From: Leptolyngbyaceae cyanobacterium CSSed165cm_216
GTDB taxonomy: Bacteria > Cyanobacteriota > Cyanobacteriia > Phormidesmidales > Phormidesmidaceae
Length of the DNA: 32,003 bases
Direction of reading: 5' to 3'
Assembly (NCBI GenBank): GCA_007135385.1
Contig: SLIY01000224.1
Location: 1-32,003, forward strand
Shown: positions 8,219-17,620 of the stretch, one piece after another
Numbering within the stretch: the first letter of the stretch is position 1
Layout of the letters: every line of letters starts with the position of its first letter
Translations under genes and position numbers: made by a program
The notes under the pieces: generated by a model
Told to the model about the DNA's origin: nothing
The model's input: only the letters and a program-made list of their open reading frames with translations
Databases searched by the model: none

Positions 8219-8686
8219 TTACGGCTCACCCTTGCCGCGGGCCATAGTCAAAAGCCTTGCGGCCACCGCATCAGCCACGGGCATCACCGAGAGGCGGTTA
8301 CCCCGGCGCACCACCCACAGTTCCTCGGGGCTGAAAGCGGCTTTCATTTGGTCTAGGGTAATGCCGGGGGTGAAGGTTTCTTTATAACCCACCGTCACCG
8401 TCTGCCAACGGGGCTGCTCTGGCGATGACTTAGGGTCATAGTATGGGCTGGCTGAGTCAAACTGGGTGGGATCAACCACTTGGGTCTCGACCACATCCAT
8501 CAGGCCCACAATGCCGGGAGGTTTGGTGTTGGAATGGTAAAAAAAGGCTAAATCTCCCACCGCCATGCTGGTGAGAAAATTGCGCGCCTGGTAGTTACGT
8601 ACCCCATCCCAGAGCTCGGTGTTATCCCGCTTTAGATCATCAATGCTGTATACATCGGGTTCAGACTTCATTAACCAGTAGGCCAT
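8219..8686 (-). CDS. EVE domain (PUA-like) protein
   Basis: MAYWLMKSEPDVYSIDDLKRDNTELWDGVRNYQARNFL...YHSNTKPPGIVGL. Start reset from 8755 to the ATG at 8686. Confidence 0.93.
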   Translation of the reverse strand: MAYWLMKSEPDVYSIDDLKRDNTELWDGVRNYQARNFLTSMAVGDLAFFYHSNTKPPGIVGLMDVVETQVVDPTQFDSASPYYDPKSSPEQPRWQTVTVGYKETFTPGITLDQMKAAFSPEELWVVRRGNRLSVMPVADAVAARLLTMARGKGEP

Positions 8687-9161
8687 AGTCCGGCAAGCTC
8701 TCCAGTAGAGTGACATGGACAGAAGTGGTGGCCACCAGGGTCGCTTGGCGGCCACCTGCGGCGGTGTCGGTAAGGGTAATCCCTAGGGCATCGGGGGGAG
8801 GGGGCAGTAGGCGATCGCCCCATTCAATCGCCACTAACCCAGGAGTCGTTTCCAGTGGATCCCAATAGCTATCAAGATAAAGGGAAGCGGCTTCAGCTGG
8901 GCTCAGGCGATATAGGTCAACATGGTAGAGGGGAATGCGTCCTTCCAGGTACTCGTTCACTAGGGTAAAGGTTGGACTGGCAATTGGCTCAACAAGGCCT
9001 AACCCGACCCCAATCCCCTGCACCAATGTGGTTTTGCCTGCCCCCAGATCCCCCGACAACAGCAGAATCATACCCGCTGGGCAGTGTTGACCCAGGTATT
9101 GGCCTAGGTGCTGCGTAGCCTGAGGGTGAGGCAGATCGAGCTGGAGCGTGCAGGGGACCAT
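8661..9161 (-). CDS. tsaE: tRNA threonylcarbamoyladenosine biosynthesis ATPase TsaE
   Basis: LLLSGDLGAGKTTLVQGIGVGLG, SPTFTLVNEY, LYHVDLYRL, IEWGDRL. ATG at 9161 preferred over TTG at 9173. Confidence 0.94.
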   Translation of the reverse strand: MVPCTLQLDLPHPQATQHLGQYLGQHCPAGMILLLSGDLGAGKTTLVQGIGVGLGLVEPIASPTFTLVNEYLEGRIPLYHVDLYRLSPAEAASLYLDSYWDPLETTPGLVAIEWGDRLLPPPPDALGITLTDTAAGGRQATLVATTSVHVTLLESLPDYGLLVNEV

Positions 9162-9329
9162 GAAAACAGACAAGGGGTAGACGACTGGGCGATCGCGATC
9201 GGGAGCGGGTCGCCCCCCGCCACCCTTGAGTAACCGTCATGCTTTTGTTTACTTTATCGTTAATGGCTCTCGATCAACCTCTGAGTCCAGTCCAGTCGCT
9301 AAAGTCCAACCCCTCAGCCCACCACCACC

Positions 9330-9944
9330 ATGATTATCACCGTCGCCAGCTTCAAAGGAGGCGTGGGCAAAACCACCACAGCCATTCACCTGGCCGCCTT
9401 TTTACAGGGCTACGCTGAGACTCTATTGATCGATGCAGACCCCAATCGGTCGGCCTTAGCCTGGGCCAGTCGGGGGGAACTGCCCTTTCGGGTGGTGGAT
9501 GAATGGCAAGCCACCGAGCCGCTCCGGCCCTATGGTCATGTGGTGATCGACACCCCAGCCCGGCCCATGGCCGATGACCTGGTGCTATTAGCCAATGCCT
9601 GTGACCTGCTAATCTTGCCCACCACCCCTGACATTTTGGCCCTAGATGCCCTGGCCCTGATGGTGCAATATCTGGTGAGCCAGCAAATCAAAACCTACAA
9701 AATCCTGTTGACCGCCATCCCCCCTCGCCCCAGTAAAGCGGGGGACGAAGTCAGGGCCATGTTGGCCAAGACTGATTTACCGGTGCTGCAAAGGGGGATC
9801 CACCGCTATGCGGCATTTCAAAAAGCCGCCCAAGCCGGTCAAGTGATTTACAGCGTTAAAGACCCTAAGGCAGAAGCCGGTTGGCACGACTACGAAACCG
9901 TAGGCCAAGAAATCTTGGCCAGCAATAAGACCGCCTCTCCGTAG
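9330..9944 (+). CDS. ParA family ATPase (orphan)
   Basis: MIITVASFKGGVGKTTTAIHLAAFL (deviant Walker A), LLIDADPNRSA, VVIDTPARP. Confidence 0.93.
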   Translation: MIITVASFKGGVGKTTTAIHLAAFLQGYAETLLIDADPNRSALAWASRGELPFRVVDEWQATEPLRPYGHVVIDTPARPMADDLVLLANACDLLILPTTPDILALDALALMVQYLVSQQIKTYKILLTAIPPRPSKAGDEVRAMLAKTDLPVLQRGIHRYAAFQKAAQAGQVIYSVKDPKAEAGWHDYETVGQEILASNKTASP

Positions 9945-9945
9945 C

Positions 9946-9970
9946 GATGGGCAAAGCTTGCGTGCCCATC
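9946..9970 (+). terminator. Hairpin just downstream of the parA-like stop
   Basis: gatgggca-aagcttgcg-tgcccatc: perfect 8-bp stem, no clear U-tract. Confidence 0.5.
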
Positions 9971-10015
9971 TTGGCCAATTTTAGATAAGAACGTCTCTCC
10001 GTAGGCCGATGATGC

Positions 10016-10393
10016 TTAGAAAGGACCAGGCTCCGCTGGTTCTGTTGCCTCGACCTCAAGGGTGCCCGGGGATTGCTGACGCATGGCTTCCTGCTGCAAG
10101 CTACGGAAACGATCGGCTTCAGTGGTCATCCGTCCTTGGTTTTGGCGGCTAAAGTCAGATAAGCTGGTTTCATTCATCAAGACCGCCCGGTGCAGCAGAT
10201 CCATCGGATTGGATGATTCCCCAAACAAACCGCCGCCACGACTATCACTGCTGCCAAACCCGGTGTTGGTATCGACTACAGGAGCACGGTTAGGATCGGT
10301 ATCTGTAGCCAGGGCCGTTGGGGCGGCGACTACAACACCCAGAACGGCTAGGGAACCGGCCAAAGTTGGTAAAAGCTTGCTCGGGTAAGCCAT
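10016..10393 (-). CDS. Secreted hypothetical protein
   Basis: MAYPSKLLPTLAGSLAVLGVVVAAPTALATDTD signal peptide-like. Start reset to the ATG at 10393 because the longer ORF start lies in an 18-bp tandem repeat. Confidence 0.7.
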   Translation of the reverse strand: MAYPSKLLPTLAGSLAVLGVVVAAPTALATDTDPNRAPVVDTNTGFGSSDSRGGGLFGESSNPMDLLHRAVLMNETSLSDFSRQNQGRMTTEADRFRSLQQEAMRQQSPGTLEVEATEPAEPGPF

Positions 10394-10401
10394 AAGAACA
10401 C

Positions 10402-10437
10402 TCCGTGACACCATAAACATCCGTGACACCATAAACA
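10402..10437 (+). repeat. Perfect 18-bp tandem duplication (tccgtgacaccataaaca x2)
   Basis: 10402-10419 and 10420-10437 identical; immediately upstream of the probable start at 10393. Confidence 0.95.
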
Positions 10438-10614
10438 AACGTGGAAATCTGCTGGCGCAAATCTACTTTTCGAAAAATTTGCTAGATCCGATTCAAATAG
10501 TTCGATGATATCTAAGTCAGGGGAAAGCTGCCAAGTGATCTAACGATACCCCCCCCTGCTAACCCCGTAGGCCCTGACTATGACAGTTAATGTCGTCGAA
10601 CCACAGCACCGAGG

Positions 10615-11889
10615 CTATCCCATGACCCGATAGCCAATATCGCGACGGTAGTACATATTTTCAAAGCAGACATGATCAACGGCGGTGTAGGCATTGGCGA
10701 TCGCCGCTTTAAAGCTATCCCCAAGACCAGTGACCCCCAGCACCCGGCCCCCATCTGACACAATGGCGTTGTCCTGGCGGCGAGTGCCAGCATGAAAGAC
10801 TAGGGCGTCGGTGGCCGCCGCTTCTGCCAAGCCAAAAATCTCCATGCCCTTGGGGTACTTGTCTGGGTACCCTGCGGCGGCCACCACGACGCAGGCGGCG
10901 GCCCCAGGTTTCCACTGCAAGGGGGGGAAGTCGGCCAGGCGACCGTCAATGCAGGCCAGCATCACCTGGTGCAGCGGGGTGTCAAGCAGGGGAAGCACCG
11001 CCTGGGTCTCGGGATCGCCAAAGCGACAGTTAAATTCCACCACATTAGGTATCCCATCCGGTGAAATCATCAACCCGGCATAGAGAATCCCACAGTAGTG
11101 GATGTCCCGTTGCCGTAATGTTGCGATCGCCGGTTCCAGCACCTGGCGCTGCACCTGTGCCATGATCTCGGGGGTCACCACCGGGGTAGGGGCATAGGCA
11201 CCCATGCCACCGGTATTAGGGCCTGTATCCCCTTCCCCAATCGCCTTATGATCCTGAGCTGGTAGGAGGGGGCGAATGGTGGTGCCATCGGTGACCGCCA
11301 GTACAGACGCCTCTTGCCCGACCAAAACATCTTCCACGACCACTATCTGGCCAGCCGCCCCAAACTTGCCGCTAAATGCCGCCTTTAAAGCTTGGATGGC
11401 GTCGTTTAGGGTAGTGGCAACCGTCACCCCCTTCCCCGCCGCTAGGCCATCAGCCTTAATCACGATCGGGACTCCTCGTTGCTCCACGTAGGCCAGGGCG
11501 GTGTCTAGGTCGGTAAACACCTCGGCCCGAGCCGTAGGAATACCGGCTTCAGCCATGAATGCTTTAGACCAGGCTTTGCTAGCCTCAATTTGGGCTCCTG
11601 CTTGGTTAGGGCCAAACACCTTCAAGCCCTGCCCTTGCAAGTAGTCGGTGATGCCTGCGGCTAACGGTTGCTCTGGCCCAACCACCACCAGGGTAAAATT
11701 ATTCACCAGGGCAAAACGAGCAATGCCCTGAAAGTCATCCAGGGTCATGGCCAGGTTCCGGCATTGGGGTAACGTCGCAGTACCACCATTGCCAGGGATG
11801 CACACCACCTCCGTCACATCCGCAGACTGCAACAGGCACCAGGCTAGGGTGTGTTCACGGCCACCATTGCCGATTACAAGAGCTTTCAC
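10615..11889 (-). CDS. purD: Phosphoribosylamine-glycine ligase
   Basis: KALVIGNGGREHTLAW, VVGPEQPLAAGI, KADGLAAGKGV, GPNTGGMGAY, FNCRFGDPETQ. GTG start. Confidence 0.97.
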   Translation of the reverse strand: MKALVIGNGGREHTLAWCLLQSADVTEVVCIPGNGGTATLPQCRNLAMTLDDFQGIARFALVNNFTLVVVGPEQPLAAGITDYLQGQGLKVFGPNQAGAQIEASKAWSKAFMAEAGIPTARAEVFTDLDTALAYVEQRGVPIVIKADGLAAGKGVTVATTLNDAIQALKAAFSGKFGAAGQIVVVEDVLVGQEASVLAVTDGTTIRPLLPAQDHKAIGEGDTGPNTGGMGAYAPTPVVTPEIMAQVQRQVLEPAIATLRQRDIHYCGILYAGLMISPDGIPNVVEFNCRFGDPETQAVLPLLDTPLHQVMLACIDGRLADFPPLQWKPGAAACVVVAAAGYPDKYPKGMEIFGLAEAAATDALVFHAGTRRQDNAIVSDGGRVLGVTGLGDSFKAAIANAYTAVDHVCFENMYYRRDIGYRVMG

Positions 11890-11966
11890 AGGCTAATTCT
11901 TAGGGAAAATCGTTACTGTTATTCTCCCATGGTCTATCCCCCCCTGACCAGAAGCATTTCAGCGGG

Positions 11967-13184
11967 TTATGGGTTGCTGCTGCCTTGAATCTGCCGCGGT
12001 AAATGGACCGCAAAGGTGGTGCCCTGCCCCGGTTGGCTATCCACGGTAATCCTCCCCCCCATTAAGCTCACTAGGGAATGGATAATCGCTAACCCGAGGC
12101 CAGTGCCAGAATTACGACGACGGATAGTTTGGTCGATTTGACGGAACGCCTCGAAGATATGGGGCAGATGATCAGCATCAATGCCGACGCCAGTATCGGC
12201 AACAGTTAAGGTAATGGTGTCAGCATCTTTGGCAGTAACGCTGACCCGAATGGCACCGCGATCGGTAAATTTAATCGCATTGGAGACTAAATTCACCAAC
12301 ACCTGCCGCAGCCGGTGCTCGTCATTCACCACAGTGGGATTTTCTAGGGTCAACTGAGTATCCAGGGTAAGCTGCTTCTCGCTCGCTAGGGACTGGAGAT
12401 CAGACAGGGTCGCCATCACCAGGCGATGTAAATCGACTGGGGCGGGGGTTAGGCTAAGCCGTTGAGCTTCTAACTTGGAGAGGTCGAGAATATCATTGAC
12501 TAGGTCCAGCAAATTTTTACCGTTGGTAAAAATACGCTTGATCATTTCAGCCTGATAGTCGTTTAACGGCCCTTTGGCCTGGGTGTCCAGAATTTGTGAA
12601 AATCCCAGAATTGCATTCAGGGGGGTGCGCAATTCGTGGGACATGGTAGCCAAAAATTCCGATTTCACCCGGTAGGCTTCCAACAATTCTAAATTTTGAT
12701 CTTGAATATATTGACGCTGGCGTTCCAGTTCTTGATTTTGCAACGTTAACAAAGCGTTCGTTTGGTGGAGCTTAGCTCGGGCTTCGGCCTCTCGCTGCTC
12801 AGCCTCGTAGACCCGAATCGCATTGCGCAACAACGACGCCAGTCGGTCAGGGGAAACCCGGGGCTTAACCAAATAGTCATTGGCCCCAGCTTTCATCAAA
12901 TCAACGGCAATTTCTTCGTCCCCTTGCCCAGTCAGCACAATCAGCGGAATCGCTACCCCTTCCGATCGCAGTTGACGAATCAGCGATAAGCCATCCTGCT
13001 CAGGTAAGCGATAGTCCAGAAAGACGCAGTCATATCGTTGGTTACCTAACGCTTCCCGTGCCTTCTCGGCGTTGGTTACTTCAGTAATGGTGACCTGCAA
13101 GTCCGCTTGCTTCAGGGCACGACCGATCGCCATCCGATCAACTTCATCGTCGTCCACTAGCAGAATCGTTAGCTCCTTAGCCAT
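11967..13184 (-). CDS. Response regulator-histidine kinase hybrid (REC-coiled coil-HisKA-HATPase)
   Basis: LTILLVDDDEVDRMAIGRALK, VFLDYRLPEQDG, FLATMSHELRTPLNAILGFSQ, GTGLGLAIIHSLVSLMGG. ATG at 13184 preferred. Confidence 0.94.
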   Translation of the reverse strand: MAKELTILLVDDDEVDRMAIGRALKQADLQVTITEVTNAEKAREALGNQRYDCVFLDYRLPEQDGLSLIRQLRSEGVAIPLIVLTGQGDEEIAVDLMKAGANDYLVKPRVSPDRLASLLRNAIRVYEAEQREAEARAKLHQTNALLTLQNQELERQRQYIQDQNLELLEAYRVKSEFLATMSHELRTPLNAILGFSQILDTQAKGPLNDYQAEMIKRIFTNGKNLLDLVNDILDLSKLEAQRLSLTPAPVDLHRLVMATLSDLQSLASEKQLTLDTQLTLENPTVVNDEHRLRQVLVNLVSNAIKFTDRGAIRVSVTAKDADTITLTVADTGVGIDADHLPHIFEAFRQIDQTIRRRNSGTGLGLAIIHSLVSLMGGRITVDSQPGQGTTFAVHLPRQIQGSSNP

Positions 13185-13264
13185 GGCGGCGGCCCACCCT
13201 TTAGGAATTGCTTGCATTGGCAATGATCTTACCTATGGTAATCCAGGAGCTAGGGGGAATTTGC

Positions 13265-13696
13265 TTAGGGAATTTCACACAGAGCCCAATATTTGTTCAG
13301 GGCTGACATCACCTCGGCAAAGTTCGTGAAGGTAACAGGTTTGAGGATATAACCAGCCACATTTAACCGGTAAGCTTCCACCCGGTCTTGGTCCTCATCG
13401 GAGATGGTCAACACCACCACTGGGGTGGTACTCAGCTCGTCGTCTTGACGCAATTCGTGTAGAAACTCAATGCCATTCATCTTCGGCATATTGATGTCTA
13501 GCAAAATGATCCGCCGATGACTGGGAATGCAGTCATGCTTGTCGCTGCTACCTCGCAACATGCCCAAGGCCTCTAGGCCATTGTTGGCCACATAGAGCGG
13601 GTTAGTGATATTGTTGCGCTTGAAGGCCCGCTGGACGTTCATCACGTCCACTTCATCGTCCTCCACCAATAAAACGTTAACAATTCGATCTTCCAT
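13265..13696 (-). CDS. Rcp1-like stand-alone response regulator
   Basis: VNVLLVEDDEVDVMNVQRAFKRNNITNPLYVANNGLEALGMLRG...RRIILLDINMPKMNGIEFL, with C-terminal KPVTF. Confidence 0.92.
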   Translation of the reverse strand: MEDRIVNVLLVEDDEVDVMNVQRAFKRNNITNPLYVANNGLEALGMLRGSSDKHDCIPSHRRIILLDINMPKMNGIEFLHELRQDDELSTTPVVVLTISDEDQDRVEAYRLNVAGYILKPVTFTNFAEVMSALNKYWALCEIP

Positions 13697-13941
13697 AGGT
13701 GCTCCTCGGGTGACAGTCGGGCCAAGCCTAGAAACAGTTAACCTGACGTCGCCTAAGCGATTTTGTCGGTAGCCTGACTAACCCGGTATAGAAACCACCA
13801 GTCGTATATCAGTGCCTTGACGGCGGCCCGAAAGCAGCCACAAGCCATCTAAGCTACCGATTATGAAACCTAAGGTTTAACTCAGCTTGACAATGATTAA
13901 TCATGAATATCTTTAATTCTATCGACAGGAATTATGAGGTT

Positions 13942-15048
13942 CTATCTGTCTAAGGGAGGAAAACCTTGGCCTAACGCCTGCAACCTAGGCACTTTGGCAG
14001 TTAAGGCTTGAGCTTGTACCCCCGCCCGGTGGGCGACAATCAGGCCAATGGCCTCTAGGTAAGAGGCCACGCGAATCACTGGCAGGCCAAGGGCATCGGC
14101 GGTTACAGCCAGGGTGGTGGTATTGGCGTCTACGGCGATCGCCTGGATGCCAGGACGGCTAAGGCTTAAGACGGCGCTCCCCCCCCAGGCGCTAGTAGGG
14201 GCAATAATGGCATCCACCTGATCGGCCCAAAGAGCCGCTCCCTGGGCGAGCGTCGTGACAAACTGGGGGGCTCGGCTGAGACCGGCTAGCACACAGGGTA
14301 AGAAGGTATAGCCGATTTCCTCGGCCGCAGATTTGGGAGAAATCTTGGGATCTAAGGGCAGTGGGCTGAGGGCGGGGGCATGGGCGCAAGGCACCTGGAA
14401 GGTGCGTACCACCAGGTGGCTAATCACCGCTTCAGCCCCAGCGAGGGGATCCACCCCTTGGCCCTGACGGTAGCTTTGCAGCACCGTATCATCGGTGTCA
14501 TCGGGGAAGCGGGCCACCACGGCGATCGCCGTAGCACCTGCGGCCAAAGCCTTCTCTACGGCCCTTAGCAAGGCGTCCGGCTGCTGGATGGTACCCCAGG
14601 TGGCCCCCGACGCAGCTGTGCGTAGTGCTACCCCCAAAGGGGCGTCCGTGACCACGTAATCGGTCAGATCAAGTCCCAAGGTGGCCCGAGCAGCCTCAGC
14701 CGCTTGCAGGTGACGCCAGCGCAACTCGGTTTCAATGCCCTGGTCAAGGACTAGGCCGATGCGGTTGCCATGGACAGGATGTAACCCCCACCGGCCTGCG
14801 GCAAACTGATCCAGACCGTACCCTTCCACGTAGAGCGCGTTGGCTATAGGCCAATACAGCTGGGCTCCATTCATCACATTGGGATGGGTGATCAGGGTGT
14901 CTACCACCGCAGCCAACCCCCGGGCCACAGGTAAGGCATCCCCGGCATAGCCCCCAATGGCCGCCCCAATGCCGGTGGGCACCACTAGAATGGCCGTATA
15001 GGGACGGCGGTGGCACATATCCTGAACCATAGATGAGCCAAACAGCAT
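13942..15048 (-). CDS. DUF3326 family protein
   Basis: YTAILVVPTGIGAAIGGYAGDALPVARGLAAVVDTLITHPNVMNGAQLYWP. Start reset to the ATG at 15048, overlapping the upstream stop as TAATG. Confidence 0.85.
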   Translation of the reverse strand: MLFGSSMVQDMCHRRPYTAILVVPTGIGAAIGGYAGDALPVARGLAAVVDTLITHPNVMNGAQLYWPIANALYVEGYGLDQFAAGRWGLHPVHGNRIGLVLDQGIETELRWRHLQAAEAARATLGLDLTDYVVTDAPLGVALRTAASGATWGTIQQPDALLRAVEKALAAGATAIAVVARFPDDTDDTVLQSYRQGQGVDPLAGAEAVISHLVVRTFQVPCAHAPALSPLPLDPKISPKSAAEEIGYTFLPCVLAGLSRAPQFVTTLAQGAALWADQVDAIIAPTSAWGGSAVLSLSRPGIQAIAVDANTTTLAVTADALGLPVIRVASYLEAIGLIVAHRAGVQAQALTAKVPRLQALGQGFPPLDR

Positions 15049-15230
15049 TAGGACGGAACGGTGATTACAGCTTCCACCGTGGCCATACCGGGAACAGGGT
15101 CGATGTGGGTGATCGCCCAACGCAAGGGATGCCCCTGCTCAGCCAGAGCAGCTTCAATCCAAGCAACCAAATCACCCTCGGCATCAACCAAGCTGATCTC
15201 TAGGGTGATGAACTGTGTGACTAGGGCCAT
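15048..15230 (-). CDS. Small hypothetical protein (60 aa) translationally coupled to the DUF3326 gene
   Basis: MALVTQFITLEISLVDAEGDLVAWIEAALAEQG...; ends TAATG into the downstream gene. Confidence 0.7.
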   Translation of the reverse strand: MALVTQFITLEISLVDAEGDLVAWIEAALAEQGHPLRWAITHIDPVPGMATVEAVITVPS

Positions 15231-15402
15231 GGGCCTACCGCCTTTTCGTCTACGTCAGGATGGCCAAGATATCGACTTTGCCCTGGGGCTACTCTACGCT
15301 GGGACGACTACCCTGCGACATCAGTCAGACAACCACCCCTGATACCTGACACCTAGAGACTGATGCCCTTAGCAACGGTGGTTATATTTCTGCCAGAAAG
15401 CA

Positions 15403-15720
15403 TTACCCCTGGCCAAATTGCTTTTGGTAGACAATATCTTCTTTCTCGGTTTCCACCTTCAGATCAGAACGAGGATAAGCCACACAAAGCAGGGCATACC
15501 CCTGGGCCTGCAGATCGGGGCTAACGCCCATACCGTCTGTCTGATCAACATTCCCTTCCAGCACTAGGGCCGCACAGGTGGTGCAAACCCCCGCACTACA
15601 AGAAAACGGCAGATCTAGCCCCGCCTCTTGGGCGGCGGCCAAAACAGTCTGATCGTCTGGAACAGTAATGGTGTGGGTCTTGCCCTGATGGTTAATTTCG
15701 ACGGTGTAGCTGGTGGCCAT
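15403..15720 (-). CDS. 2Fe-2S plant-type ferredoxin
   Basis: LDLPFSCSAGVCTTCAALVLEG...LLCVAYP Cys motif. ATG at 15720 preferred. Confidence 0.93.
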   Translation of the reverse strand: MATSYTVEINHQGKTHTITVPDDQTVLAAAQEAGLDLPFSCSAGVCTTCAALVLEGNVDQTDGMGVSPDLQAQGYALLCVAYPRSDLKVETEKEDIVYQKQFGQG

Positions 15721-15760
15721 GGCAGATTGAAAACTCGATGTAAATCCAGCATTCAACCTA

Positions 15761-15934
15761 TCATCCTGCCGGGAAGGTGCGATCAAATTCTTCCAGCAAA
15801 TCGTCGATTTCTTCTAAGGCCTGGTTCACATCAATCCGCAGGGTGCCTAGATCGGGCTGCTCCAACAGGCGAATCAGGGCCTCTCGTTTGGTTTTAATGG
15901 TGCTAATGCGATCGCGAATTCCCTGTGCTTCCAT
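15761..15934 (-). CDS. Small hypothetical coiled-coil protein
   Basis: MEAQGIRDRISTIKTKREALIRLLEQPDLGTLRIDVNQALEEIDDLLEEFDRTFPAG; shorter start chosen. Confidence 0.65.
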   Translation of the reverse strand: MEAQGIRDRISTIKTKREALIRLLEQPDLGTLRIDVNQALEEIDDLLEEFDRTFPAG

Positions 15935-16033
15935 GGTTATGCTCAAAACGCTTCTTTGACAGGATAAGCCAGTTACCGTCCGTTTGCTGTCGTCTGCTGC
16001 AATTGGCCCTACCGTTCTCACCCCTAACGGGGC

Positions 16034-16645
16034 ATGATAAATAACAGTAACGTTCAGGCCAAAGACACCATGTTAGGGCGAATTAATCTCAGTTTAGTGC
16101 TGCTGGGGGTGGGCGGTGTGCTCACAATCATTGGGTTTGTAGCCTACTTTCAGGACAATGCCACCCTGAATCTGGCTGGCTTCTTCTACGGCATCCCGAT
16201 TCTGTTAGGGGGATTAGCCCTGCGGGCAGCTGAGTTAGAGCCCGCCCCCTATACCCAACCCACGACCCCAGAGGTGCTTAACCTACGGGCGACCCAGGCC
16301 ACTCCCACCCAAAACCAAGTGCGGCAGGATGTGACTCGCTACCGCTATGGCCAAGAGGCCCACTTGGATGTAGCCCTGCAAAAGCTTGGCCTCAGCCCTT
16401 CTGGGGAAGAATGTCCGGAGCTGACAGGGGTGCGAGAAATTGCCGTGGATGGTAGCTACGCCCTAGTGCTAGAGTTTGATTCCCCCAAGGTGCCGTTCTC
16501 CACTTGGGTGGAGAAAAAAGCCAAAATTGAAACCTTTTTTGGCCCCAGCATTCGAGCCGACCTTAATGCCCCCGCCGAAGACCACATAGAACTCGCCCTG
16601 GTCACCCGTCTAGACCCCACCCCGACCACCCCCGTTGAGGCTTAG
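16034..16645 (+). CDS. DUF2854 family membrane protein
   Basis: MLGRINLSLVLLGVGGVLTIIGFVAYFQDNATLNLAGFFYGIPILLGGLALRAAELEP. Confidence 0.85.
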   Translation: MINNSNVQAKDTMLGRINLSLVLLGVGGVLTIIGFVAYFQDNATLNLAGFFYGIPILLGGLALRAAELEPAPYTQPTTPEVLNLRATQATPTQNQVRQDVTRYRYGQEAHLDVALQKLGLSPSGEECPELTGVREIAVDGSYALVLEFDSPKVPFSTWVEKKAKIETFFGPSIRADLNAPAEDHIELALVTRLDPTPTTPVEA

Positions 16646-16843
16646 GCTAGATGTTGGGGATTGCCTGCGGCAAGGCTGCGCCAACGTGCCTTCAACCCAA
16701 GCTATCGAGCTGCCTCCTACTAACCTCTAAAGTCATGAGCCACCCTTAGAATGCGATCGCAGGGCATTCGCCCTGCTCAACGGCCTGAAAGGCTGCCATG
16801 AGACCATAACTGAAGACCGCGACTACCGCTACAAACAATTATC

Positions 16844-16878
16844 GTAGGTTGGGTGACCCAGCGTTTCACCCAGCCTAC
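16844..16878. repeat. Intergenic inverted repeat of the GTAGGTTGGGT type
   Basis: gtaggttgggtga-cccagcgtt-tcacccagcctac: 12 of 13 stem positions pair. Confidence 0.8.
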
Positions 16879-16992
16879 AAATTTAGGCTTGACAGACCAC
16901 TAGTACGCCGAGACAGAAATAACGGGTCTATTAGCTAGAGCGGCAGACCCTGCACGGCCTGGATTCCCCGTTCTGCCTTCTACCTTGCTGTA

Positions 16993-17328
16993 CTAGCTAT
17001 TAGGTTCGGTTTTAACGGCAGTGGCCCCGTCCACCGTCATGGCAATTTTCTTAGCCTGATCTAACACCCCAGTGGCATCTGAGTTGTACTTCAGCACCAC
17101 CGTTGAACCCGTCTGGGCCACCCAAAGCCCCACGTTGTCAGCCATACCAGCATCATCAAAGGCCTTGGCCACCCGCTTGGCCAGGCCGCTCTCATCAAAC
17201 TTGCCATCTAACCCTACCTTAGCGGGTTCAATTTTGGCAGAAGCCGCTGCTTTCTTCACGTCTACCTTAGGGGTAGCTTTTGCCTTCTCTTCTTCTTTCT
17301 TGCCAAACAGCTTGCCTAGAAAACCCAT
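16993..17328 (-). CDS. Hypothetical protein with BON-like C-terminal region
   Basis: MGFLGKLFGKKEEEKAKA...DESGLAKRVAKAFDDAGMADNVGLWVAQTGSTVVLKYNSDATGVLDQAKKIAMTVDGATAVKTE. BON similarity is by eye only. Confidence 0.7.
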   Translation of the reverse strand: MGFLGKLFGKKEEEKAKATPKVDVKKAAASAKIEPAKVGLDGKFDESGLAKRVAKAFDDAGMADNVGLWVAQTGSTVVLKYNSDATGVLDQAKKIAMTVDGATAVKTEPNS

Positions 17329-17620
17329 AACGTTTCTCCTAATCAGGTTGAGACGATCGTCGGTTGAGATGTTAAAACCATACAGACCCAGCCTAAGATG
17401 CGCTGCATCTATGGCCGGGACTGCATCGTCGAGCAATCTACCAGGAAATCATAAAGGTTCAGTAAGACTGGGACAGCGGTTGAGCCAGGGTGTTACCCCT
17501 AGTATCCTGCGGCAGGGGTCGGCCAACCATGCCTGGCCCCTGCCCCCCCGACACCCAACACCCAACACCTAGAACTCGCCCCCTCAGCCAAGGCGGCGGT
17601 CCCAGTTTGATCAGACGGTA

